This document shows, in pieces, positions 39,886 to 46,893 of a DNA stretch of 64,000 nucleotides. The notes under the pieces were generated by a model that had not been told where the DNA came from, did not search any database, and saw nothing but the letters and a program-made list of their open reading frames with translations. Numbering within the stretch: position 1 is the first letter of the stretch; every line of letters begins with the position of its first letter. The position numbers and the translations under genes were made by a program. The stretch covers positions 415,443 to 479,442 of the forward strand of contig NZ_BOLN01000001.1 of NCBI RefSeq assembly GCF_016861655.1. Direction: 5' to 3'. Origin of the DNA: Levilactobacillus lanxiensis. GTDB taxonomy: Bacteria > Bacillota > Bacilli > Lactobacillales > Lactobacillaceae.

Positions 39886-40476
39886 ATGAAAACTGTTATC
39901 GTCTTTGATCATCCCTACACCGCAACCGCTGGCAACAACGTACCCCACCACCGCTCATTCTTAGCAGCGCTGCTACAACGCGTCATGACCCAGTTGCGTC
40001 AGGAAAATAATGAAATTGATTTAATGGATCTCCATGCGGATGGCTTCAACCCGGTCATGTCCGCCGCCGACCTTAGCAATTGGCGCCGTGGACAGGCCAC
40101 TGACCCGCAGGCCGCCGACTACCAGCAACGCCTGCTCACGGCCGACCGCATCATCTTCATGTTCCCAGTTTGGTGGGAAGTCATGCCGGCCATGACCAAG
40201 GGCTTTCTCGACAAGGTCTACGCCAAGGGGCAGCTGTATCAGGCCGACACCATGAAGACCAAGCTGACCAAGCAACCGCGGATCGACATCATCACGACCA
40301 TGAGTACGCCTAACCTGCTTTATCGCCTGGTGTTTGGCGCGCCTCTGGCCAAGCTTCTCTTTCGGGGGACCTTCCTGAAGACCCGTCTTTGGCATTTCAA
40401 ATGGCACAACTTCGCCCAGGTCGAGAAGAAAACGTTGGCTCAGCGGCAACAGATTCTGCAGAGATTCACCATTTAA
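39886..40476 (+). CDS. NAD(P)H-dependent oxidoreductase (KefF/MdaB-like)
   Basis: A 196-residue flavodoxin-fold protein. It begins MKTVIVFDHPYTATAGNN, has LMDLHADGFNPVMS near residue 46, IIFMFPVWWEVMPAMTKGFLDKV near 88 and the final KWHNFAQVEKKTL. This is the NQO1/MdaB/KefF quinone-reductase type, which binds FMN or FAD and reduces quinones or electrophiles. ATG 39886 follows ACGAGG; the longer frame from 39820 overlaps the palindrome. It is divergent from the Crp-like regulator, which probably controls it. Confidence 0.88.
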   Translation: MKTVIVFDHPYTATAGNNVPHHRSFLAALLQRVMTQLRQENNEIDLMDLHADGFNPVMSAADLSNWRRGQATDPQAADYQQRLLTADRIIFMFPVWWEVMPAMTKGFLDKVYAKGQLYQADTMKTKLTKQPRIDIITTMSTPNLLYRLVFGAPLAKLLFRGTFLKTRLWHFKWHNFAQVEKKTLAQRQQILQRFTI

Positions 40477-40676
40477 TTTTTAAAAACACGTTCTAACTAA
40501 TTAAAGTTACAACGTGTTTTTTGTTATTAATCATTAATTTTTACGGTTAAAGGCTGGGCACCACATTTCGGACACCCGTCCCTTTCCCCATATCTATTAT
40601 ACCATGGCCGTCCCGCGAAAAACAGACTGGTCATTGCCGCTAAAGCGCGTAAACTAGAGGCCTCGGAGGTGATTGG

Positions 40677-42485
40677 ATGGCACAATCAGAGGCTCACCAT
40701 CTACAGGAGATTTACCAACGATTAACGACCGACAGTCAGCGACTCACTCAGCAATTGGCCGAGCTGACCGCCACGGCCCGCGCCATGAAGCAACAGCTCA
40801 ACGGTGAGGGCCATCTCGACCTGGGGACCTTCAGTGATCAGCTGGAGACCTTTGCCAGTATCGAAGCCGGCAACCGGCAAATTGATGCTCTGAACGCCCG
40901 CCACGATACGGCCGTTACCCGCCTGACCCATGCGCAATTGCTCTTGCCCCAAGCCTACTTTGCCAAGCTGCAACTCGACTTTGGCGACGGCGATGCGGAG
41001 GCCCTCTATCTCGGCAAGGTCGGCTATACCGATGAAAATACCAACGACCTGATTTACGATTGGCGGGCCCCCGTGGCCGACGCGTACTACGCCAACCGGA
41101 CCGGCGCGACCAGCTATCAGGCTAACGGGCGCACCATTCCCGTGACCGTGACCCAGCGCCAACAATTTATCATTGACCACGACCAGCTTCAACAGGTCAT
41201 CGACACCAACGCGGCCATCGGCGACCCGCTGTTACTAGATGTGCTCGCCAGTAATCGCAGCGGTGGGCTCCAGGAAATCACGGCCACCATTCAACAGGAA
41301 CAGAACGCCATTATCCGTGAAAGTCGTCAGCCCATCGTCCTGGTCGACGGGGTGGCCGGCAGTGGCAAGACCTCCGTGCTCCTGCAGCGCGTGGCCTACC
41401 AGCTGTACCGCCACCGCGATAGCTGGACGCCGGAGGACATTCTGATTCTGACGCCTAACGTCGCCTTCAGCCGCTACATTCGCGGCGTGCTGCCGGCATT
41501 AGGTGAGGCCGAACCGCTGAGCACCACCTACCTACATTTGGTCCAATCCTGGGGCCGGCGATTTGGGGTGACCATCCCAACGACGGACGGCAACCACCTC
41601 GCCGAACTGGCCAAAATCATCCAAGACCCCTTGGTCCAAACACCGGCCGGTCTGGCCCCAGCAGCGTACGCGCAATCCAACGACCGCACGGCGCTCCTGT
41701 CCCGCATGCAACGGGCCTGGCGCTGGCTACAGGCTGTTGACCGCGTGCCGGAAGACATCAACCAATGGCTCGACTGGCCAGCGTTTGCGCAGGAACTGGG
41801 ACTGGCTGAACTGACCCCCTATGACCAACTCTACCTTCTGCTTCGCTTCACGAACTTCCAGCAAACCACCACCGCGGCACTCTTTGTGGATGAGGCCCAG
41901 GACTACGCCGCCGACACCTGGCTATTTCTGACGGCCCTCTACCACAACGCCGACCTCACCATCGTGGGCGACCATCGCCAACGGCTGACGGGCCAGGCCA
42001 TCACGATTGCCGACTACTTTGACCCGGCCCAAACGGCGGTGCGCCACCTCACCACCAGCTACCGCGCAACCGGCGAGATCACACGGTTCTTCGCCCAGTT
42101 TGCGGGTGATTGGCGAACCACGATTCAGGCGGTTCAGACCGCGGGCACGGCGCCCCAAGTCTTGGAAAATGCTGATTTAAAAGACGTGCTTGCGGACCTA
42201 CCAGTGACCACCGGCCAAAGCATTGGCGTCCTGACACCCTCGCCGCAACGGGCAACCGAGCTCGCCGCGCAATTGCCAGCCGCCCAACTGCTTACCGGTG
42301 AAGGTACGCGAACCGTTCGCCCGGGCATCAATATCATGCCGCTGACCGTAGCCAAGGGCTTGGAGTTTGACTTCACCGTGGTTACCGACTGGACGGCTGG
42401 CTTCTATACGGACGACCCCCTCGGCGACAATCGCCGGTATGTGGCGGCTTCGCGGGGAACTAAGGGTTTGATTTTGATTAAATAA
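40677..42485 (+). CDS. HelD-like superfamily 1 helicase
   Basis: A 602-residue UvrD-type ATPase. A coiled-coil N-terminus (residues 5-85) precedes Walker A DGVAGSGKTSVLLQRVAYQLYR near residue 226 and Walker B LFVDEAQDYA near 400. Later motifs are VGDHRQRLT near 428, LTTSYRATGEITRFF and the final VAASRGTKGLIL. The coiled coil plus UvrD core is the layout of HelD, which removes stalled RNA polymerase from DNA. At about 600 residues it is shorter than the usual 700-775, so it may be a paralogue. A GGAGG site lies 7 bases before the ATG. A terminator follows. Confidence 0.85.
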   Translation: MAQSEAHHLQEIYQRLTTDSQRLTQQLAELTATARAMKQQLNGEGHLDLGTFSDQLETFASIEAGNRQIDALNARHDTAVTRLTHAQLLLPQAYFAKLQLDFGDGDAEALYLGKVGYTDENTNDLIYDWRAPVADAYYANRTGATSYQANGRTIPVTVTQRQQFIIDHDQLQQVIDTNAAIGDPLLLDVLASNRSGGLQEITATIQQEQNAIIRESRQPIVLVDGVAGSGKTSVLLQRVAYQLYRHRDSWTPEDILILTPNVAFSRYIRGVLPALGEAEPLSTTYLHLVQSWGRRFGVTIPTTDGNHLAELAKIIQDPLVQTPAGLAPAAYAQSNDRTALLSRMQRAWRWLQAVDRVPEDINQWLDWPAFAQELGLAELTPYDQLYLLLRFTNFQQTTTAALFVDEAQDYAADTWLFLTALYHNADLTIVGDHRQRLTGQAITIADYFDPAQTAVRHLTTSYRATGEITRFFAQFAGDWRTTIQAVQTAGTAPQVLENADLKDVLADLPVTTGQSIGVLTPSPQRATELAAQLPAAQLLTGEGTRTVRPGINIMPLTVAKGLEFDFTVVTDWTAGFYTDDPLGDNRRYVAASRGTKGLILIK

Positions 42486-42494
42486 CGAGCTTGC

Positions 42495-42532
42495 AAAAAA
42501 GACACACATCTTAATTGATGCGTGTCTTTTTT
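42495..42532 (+). terminator. Terminator after the HelD-like gene
   Basis: AAAAAAGACACACATC and GATGCGTGTCTTTTTT form a stem with T-tail; also usable from the opposite side. Confidence 0.88.
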
Positions 42533-42567
42533 AATAATTGTATTATTAATAATTAAATTAGTTAGAA

Positions 42568-43611
42568 TTACTCGCTAATCACTAACAACGATTTAATGGC
42601 TTCCCGCTTATCCATAGCGTCATAAGCGTCAGCCACATGATCGAGGTCAAAGCGCTTTGTGAAGACCTTCCCCGGGTGAATTTCACCCTTCAAAACAGCA
42701 TCCAGCAAGACGGCACGGTCGTAAGTGGTGACGGAAGCAATCCCGCCGCGCAGGCCGATGTTCTTCCAGAATAAGTCGTTGGTGTTCATTTCAGCTTTCT
42801 GAGGAACCCCGACACGACCCACTACGGCCCCGGCACGGGCCACCTTCACAGCCGTTTCAACGGATTGTGCCGTCCCGACACATTCAAGCACGGCGTCAGC
42901 CCCGGCGCCATCGGTCAGGTCCATCACGCGTTTAACCGCGTCATCGCCCCGTTCGGCCACGATATCGGTCGCACCAAATTCCGTGGCTAAGGCTTGACGG
43001 TCGGCGTGACGGCTCATGGCGATGATGCGCTTGGCACCCCGCAATTTAGCCGCAATCACACCACACAAACCCACGGCACCGTCGCCCATCACGACAACCG
43101 TGTCGCCGTCTTTGACTTCGGCAGTCGCAGCGGCATGGTAGCCGGTCGCCATGACATCGGCCAACGTTAACAGGTCGTTCAGTTGGGCGTCGGAGTAGTC
43201 GCTTGGCTGACCCGGAACCTTAACCAGGGCCCAGTCGGCGTTCTTGAACCGTAAGTATTCACCCTGGTAACCCACGATTTCATCGTCGGTCCGGGCATTT
43301 TCACAGTCACCATCGAAACCGGCTAAACAGGCCGCACAATGACCACAGCCGTGGGTGAAGGGCGCAATGACAAAGTCACCAGGCTGGACGTTGGTGACGT
43401 CGCTCCCAACCGTTTCCACGATACCAATGGCTTCATGGCCGACTGGCGTCTTCTTTTGGCGGTCGTTAATGCCGCGGTACCACCAGAGGTCGGAGCCACA
43501 GACACAGGCGCGCACGATTTTTAAAACGGCGTCGGTGGAGTTCTTCACGGTTGGCTTGGGTAATTCTTGGGCTTCCACTTTGCCCGGTTCAACGAAGACT
43601 GCTGTTTTCAT
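42568..43611 (-). CDS. Zinc-dependent alcohol dehydrogenase (MerR regulon)
   Basis: A 347-residue medium-chain dehydrogenase. Zinc-binding residues appear in ACVCGSDLWWYRG near residue 35 and PVGHEAIGIVETVG near 57. The structural cluster is CGHCAACLAGFDGDC near 88-102, and the NAD(P) motif VMGDGAVGLCGVIAAK is near 172. It is the second gene of a flavodoxin-ADH operon (50 bases after the flavodoxin gene) under MerR-type promoter 3. ADHs of this kind next to MerR/NmlR regulators detoxify reactive aldehydes in other Firmicutes; that role is inferred here. Confidence 0.88.
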   Translation of the reverse strand: MKTAVFVEPGKVEAQELPKPTVKNSTDAVLKIVRACVCGSDLWWYRGINDRQKKTPVGHEAIGIVETVGSDVTNVQPGDFVIAPFTHGCGHCAACLAGFDGDCENARTDDEIVGYQGEYLRFKNADWALVKVPGQPSDYSDAQLNDLLTLADVMATGYHAAATAEVKDGDTVVVMGDGAVGLCGVIAAKLRGAKRIIAMSRHADRQALATEFGATDIVAERGDDAVKRVMDLTDGAGADAVLECVGTAQSVETAVKVARAGAVVGRVGVPQKAEMNTNDLFWKNIGLRGGIASVTTYDRAVLLDAVLKGEIHPGKVFTKRFDLDHVADAYDAMDKREAIKSLLVISE

Positions 43612-43662
43612 AGGTCATCCTCCAATATTTTTCTAACTGTCATTAATCTATCTGACAAGGGG

Positions 43663-44139
43663 TTACTTAAAACTTTCCCACCAGGTCGTCAGCGGCTGGT
43701 CCGCCGTGGCCAAGTCACCCGCGGTCAGGCCGAGGCCTGGGACCACGTTTGCTTGTGGGGCTAGTCCGGCGAAGTCCGCTTCGTAATCACCCGGTGTCCC
43801 AGCGTCCGTGTAAAACGGCGCCAGCGTGCCAGTATAGGTGGCGAGTTGCCCTAACAGGCTACGGACCGGTGTGGCGACCTTGCCCGACCAAACGGGACCG
43901 CCAACCAGAATCGTGTCAAACTGCGTGAGGTCAGGCAGTTGGCTGGTTAACTCCGGCAAGTCACCGCTGGCCAGTTGTTGATTCGCCACGTCCGAAGTCG
44001 CGTACATATCCTGGGGAAAGGTCCCCGCTGGAACGGTCAGCTCAACCTGCGTCGCGCCCGTCACTCGTTGAAGTGCCGTTGCTAGCTTAGCGGTATTTCC
44101 GGACCATGAATAATCAACGATCAACACTTTTGTGGCCAT
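43663..44139 (-). CDS. Flavodoxin
   Basis: A 158-residue flavodoxin-fold protein. The FMN phosphate loop reads DYSWSGNTAKLA near residues 9-20, with ILVGGPVWSGKVATPVRSLL near 87 and APFYTDAGTPGDYEADF near 118. It resembles the stand-alone flavodoxins that reduce electrophiles or quinones rather than the short-chain electron carriers. It is first in an operon with the zinc ADH, under a MerR-type promoter whose -35 lies 8 bases beyond the MerR gene stop. Confidence 0.87.
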   Translation of the reverse strand: MATKVLIVDYSWSGNTAKLATALQRVTGATQVELTVPAGTFPQDMYATSDVANQQLASGDLPELTSQLPDLTQFDTILVGGPVWSGKVATPVRSLLGQLATYTGTLAPFYTDAGTPGDYEADFAGLAPQANVVPGLGLTAGDLATADQPLTTWWESFK

Positions 44140-44173
44140 ACTAAAATCCCCTTTTTTCTAATTTGTTACCTCT

Positions 44174-44204
44174 AGCATACGACCTTACAGTTACTTGAAG
44201 GCAA
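44174..44204 (-). promoter_or_regulatory. MerR-type promoter 3 (19-bp spacer)
   Basis: Minus strand: -35 TTGCCT (44199-44204), 19-bp spacer, -10 TATGCT (44174-44179), spacer dyad CCTTCAAGTAACTGTAAGG. It drives the flavodoxin-ADH operon. Confidence 0.82.
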
Positions 44205-44211
44205 GGAAAAA

Positions 44212-44661
44212 TTAGAAGTTATGGGCAATGTCATCATCCGGTGCATCATCTTGCTTGGCAACCTTATCGGTGTGCTCACGCTCCAGTGCCCGCAATTCTT
44301 CCTCGGTAGATTCCATGTGGTCGTAGAAATGATTGAGTTTGTAGTTCAGATGGTCAATGGCCGCTTGGAGGTCGTCACGCTTTTCTTCCATGACCCCCAG
44401 CTGTTCCTGTAAGAGGGCCTTTTGTTCCTTGGCGTTATCTTCTTGTGCATCAAATAATTGAATGTAACGACGGAGATTTTCAATGCTCATCCCCGCGGCC
44501 CGCATCTGCGTCACGAAGCGAATCCGTCGAATGATTCGGTCGTCAATATCCCGGTTGCCCACCGGCGTCCGGTCGATGGCGGGAATCAGGGATTCCTTTT
44601 CGTAGTAACGAATGGCTGCGGAGGAGACCCCCGTTTTTTCACTGGCTTCTTTAATATTCAT
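44212..44661 (-). CDS. MerR-family regulator (AdhR/NmlR-like)
   Basis: A 149-residue MerR-type regulator. The winged helix-turn-helix is NIKEASEKTGVSSAAIRYYEKESLIPAIDRTPVGNRD (residues 2-38), followed by a dimerisation coiled coil (residues 75-115) and an acidic tail. No Cys pair for metal binding is visible; there is no cysteine in the protein, so sensing would not be by thiol chemistry as in NmlR. It is the second gene after the NmrA-like protein (20 bases between them), with its own ribosome site GGAGCTG. Four promoters with matching 19-bp spacers lie within 8.2 kb and are its probable targets. Confidence 0.85.
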   Translation of the reverse strand: MNIKEASEKTGVSSAAIRYYEKESLIPAIDRTPVGNRDIDDRIIRRIRFVTQMRAAGMSIENLRRYIQLFDAQEDNAKEQKALLQEQLGVMEEKRDDLQAAIDHLNYKLNHFYDHMESTEEELRALEREHTDKVAKQDDAPDDDIAHNF

Positions 44662-44681
44662 CTCAATTCAGCTCCTTCAGC

Positions 44682-45335
44682 TTAGTAGACGGGCCGGTCT
44701 TGCCCCTCGGTTGTGGGGTCCGCCATCCCAATACTATCACGACTGTAGCGGGTCGGGTCCGCAATCATCTTCAAAACGACGTCGGCCACGCTGGCCCGCG
44801 AACCAGAGACACCTTCATACGGCTGGTCCTTGGTCGTCACGCTGTAGCTGATGCCGCGGTCATTCAACCAGGGCAACCGCAGCGTCGTGTAGTCCAACCC
44901 GGAATCGGCTAAAAGCGCATCGGACCGCCGTGCGAGTGCCATGCCAGCCCCAATCATGTCCAGGTTCCAACGGCCAAACGCCCCGCCGACTTCGTTGTAA
45001 ATCCCTAGAACGTTGGTGAACAGCACCCGCTCAACGTGGGTCGCCTGCATGGCACTAATGACGTTTTTCGTCAGGCGATTTTGCCCATCATGATCGACAA
45101 CCGCCACGAAGACCAGGTCTTGCCCGGCCATGGCGGATTGCACAGCACCTTCATCGGTGATATCCCCGTCAATCAGGGTCACGCGGGGATTGTCCCGTAA
45201 CTGACTGAGGCGGCTGGCATCACGTAGAAACAGGGTCAGGTCAACATCTTTAAAGGTCGGTTCAGTTAAAATTCGGTTTTCAACTAACCGGGCGATCTGC
45301 CCGTTAGCGGCTAAAATCAAAATGTTTTTAAGCAT
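44682..45335 (-). CDS. NmrA-like NAD(P)-binding oxidoreductase
   Basis: A 217-residue Rossmann-fold protein. It begins MLKNILILAANGQIARLVEN, a divergent NAD(P) loop, with LFTNVLGIYNEVGGAFGRWN near residue 105 and DYTTLRLPWLNDRGISY near 155. It is the intact paralogue of the broken gene at 36668. ATG 45335 is used because AAAGGAG lies 10 bases upstream; the frame is open to 45401 without support. It is first in an operon with the MerR regulator under MerR-type promoter 4. NmrA-like proteins act as NADPH sensors or quinone reductases. Confidence 0.85.
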   Translation of the reverse strand: MLKNILILAANGQIARLVENRILTEPTFKDVDLTLFLRDASRLSQLRDNPRVTLIDGDITDEGAVQSAMAGQDLVFVAVVDHDGQNRLTKNVISAMQATHVERVLFTNVLGIYNEVGGAFGRWNLDMIGAGMALARRSDALLADSGLDYTTLRLPWLNDRGISYSVTTKDQPYEGVSGSRASVADVVLKMIADPTRYSRDSIGMADPTTEGQDRPVY

Positions 45336-45413
45336 TATTTTAAGACTCCTTTGTCTGGGCCAAACAGCGTTCAACCCGCTTGGCAACTTGGTGACGCACA
45401 ACTGAATGACCCT

Positions 45414-45444
45414 AGGTTACCCCTTGATGTGCACTTTAAGGCAA
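45414..45444 (-). promoter_or_regulatory. MerR-type promoter 4 (19-bp spacer)
   Basis: Minus strand: -35 TTGCCT (45439-45444), 19-bp spacer, -10 TAACCT (45414-45419), spacer dyad CCTTAAAGTGCACATCAAGG. It drives the NmrA-like gene and the MerR gene, so the regulator controls itself. Confidence 0.82.
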
Positions 45445-45556
45445 GGGAAACGGTGAACTTTTTTCAAAATAAATGACCTTTCCCTAATTATTAGGCACAA
45501 CGGTTGCCAGCATTGGCCAAATTTTAAAGTGTTAAGGACATACTTTGTCGTTGACG

Positions 45557-45602
45557 CAAAAAGCACCACAACCCCTAACAATCCAGAGTCTGTGGTGCTT
45601 TA
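45557..45602. terminator. Hairpin resembling a terminator
   Basis: AAAGCACCACA and TGTGGTGCTTT stem with a 20-base loop. It lies in a gene-free stretch (45445-45662) that otherwise holds nothing recognised. Confidence 0.5.
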
Positions 45603-45662
45603 GCGTGTTTTTTAAGTAACAAATAGAAGGTAACCAACTTATTGCGTAACGGTCAAAACCAG

Positions 45663-45829
45663 TGTCAGCCGCAGGGGTGGTGAAAATATGGTCAGCCGTG
45701 GGAGTTATCTTAGTGGTTTACCGCTTAGATAACTGATATCTTTGAGACGCGTTCCTCAGCGGCTCAAAGTAAGCTCCGAGACCGCTTTTTGGCTCCGGGC
45801 GTTCGCCCACAGCGTCCTGCCTTATTTTA
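45663..45829 (+). repeat. Structured intergenic repeat, copy I (3' truncated)
   Basis: Short form nearly identical to copy J: GTCAGCCGCAGGGGTGGTG, GTCAGCCGTGGGAG, hairpin 1 GTTATCTTAG with CTTAGATAAC, hairpin 3 GAGACCGCTTTTTGGCTC. It ends at CCTTATTTT, lacking the CACC...GGAGGCG end, where the upstream flank of copy J (AAGTAAT...) begins. I and J are a tandem duplication with a 215-bp period. Confidence 0.85.
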
Positions 45830-45877
45830 AGTAATAGTAGTAAGGTAAACAACTTATTGCGTAACGGCCACAACCAG

Positions 45878-46060
45878 TGTCAGCCGCAGGGGTGGTGAAA
45901 ATATGGTCAGCCGTGGGAGTTATCTTAGCGGTTTACCGCTTAGATAACTGATATCTTTGAGACGCGCTCCTCAGCGGCTCAAAGTAAGCCCGGAGACCGC
46001 CTTTTGGCTCCGGGCGTTCGCCCACAGCGTCCCGCCTTATTTTCACCAACCCGGAGGCGT
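45878..46060 (+). repeat. Structured intergenic repeat, copy J
   Basis: Complete short-form copy. The GGTGAAAATA part of the 5' arm pairs with TTATTTTCACC of the 3' arm. Hairpin 1 is GTTATCTTAGCGG with CCGCTTAGATAAC, hairpin 2 TTTGAG with CTCAAAG, hairpin 3 CCCGGAGACCGCC with GGCTCCGGGC. It converges with the TetR-like gene, whose stop is 21 bases to the right. Confidence 0.88.
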
Positions 46061-46081
46061 AGTTAACCCGCCATTTAGCCA

Positions 46082-46726
46082 CTACACAATCAAAGCGTAT
46101 GTCTCGCGGAACTCGCGTAGCACCGTCGCCTCGAATCCCGCAACCTGCTTCACATCCAGTTGGGCCTGACTGCTAGGAGCCAACAAGCCAGCCAGTTGAA
46201 AATGCAGCGTAGACTCTAGGTACTCACCGGCCTGATCCAGCGACAATTGCCGGTTACGGACCTGGTCCAGCACCCCGCAAATCAGCGTTTTCGCCTGAAA
46301 GATCACATAGTCTGGCGTGTACAGATCATAGATAAATTGACTGGTCTGGGCCTGGCCCACGTAGACGCGCAACTGTTCAAAGTAGTCGTGATAGGCCGCA
46401 GTGAACGTGGCAGATAGTTCCGGGTAACCCTTGCGCAGGTCGGTCGTAAACGTGGTCGTCGTTGACCCCATCAGTAACAGCGAATCAAGCCAGATTGGCA
46501 GGAAGGTCGCCGGGGAAAATTGCTTGGGCACGGGATGTTCCGCAATAAATTTCAGATGGCGGTCCACCACTGCCTGGACGATGTCGTCCTTATTTTTAAA
46601 GTACAGGTAGAGGCTGGCCCGGCTGATTCCGACCGCCGTAGCGAGCTTGCTCATGGATAGTTTTTGAAAACCTTGGATCAAGATGACGTGATTTAATTTG
46701 ATGGTTAGGTCTTTTTGGTTAATCAT
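46082..46726 (-). CDS. TetR-family transcriptional regulator
   Basis: A 214-residue regulator. The N-terminal helix-turn-helix is LSMSKLATAVGISRASLYLYFKNKDDIVQAVVD (residues 23-55), the usual TetR position. The C-terminal domain is mostly helical and not assignable to a known ligand class. An AGAGGAG site precedes the ATG. Upstream, CTAGT-N6-ACTAG near 46765-46780 could be its operator. No divergent target gene is adjacent; the next gene upstream on the same strand is pyruvate oxidase, behind its own terminator. Confidence 0.88.
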   Translation of the reverse strand: MINQKDLTIKLNHVILIQGFQKLSMSKLATAVGISRASLYLYFKNKDDIVQAVVDRHLKFIAEHPVPKQFSPATFLPIWLDSLLLMGSTTTTFTTDLRKGYPELSATFTAAYHDYFEQLRVYVGQAQTSQFIYDLYTPDYVIFQAKTLICGVLDQVRNRQLSLDQAGEYLESTLHFQLAGLLAPSSQAQLDVKQVAGFEATVLREFRETYALIV

Positions 46727-46837
46727 AGGTTCAACTCCTCTATGTCTAGAATAACATTTACCAACTAGTTAGACTACTAGCTATGCTATTTGTCTAAATT
46801 TCTTAAGTAGACGATGACGCAATTAGTGAATTAACGC

Positions 46838-46876
46838 AAAAAATGCGAGCCCCAACTATTTGGGAACTCGCATTTT
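46838..46876 (-). terminator. Terminator of the pyruvate oxidase gene
   Basis: AAAATGCGAG and CTCGCATTTTA form a stem with inner CCC/GGG; on the minus strand it ends in a T-run. Confidence 0.85.
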
Positions 46877-46893
46877 ATCATTTCAGCTTTAAA

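Noticed and set aside
671..46060. Structured repeats as insertion sequences
   Set aside because: They are under 270 bp, encode no transposase and show no clear target duplications; a non-autonomous mobile element remains possible but is not shown.
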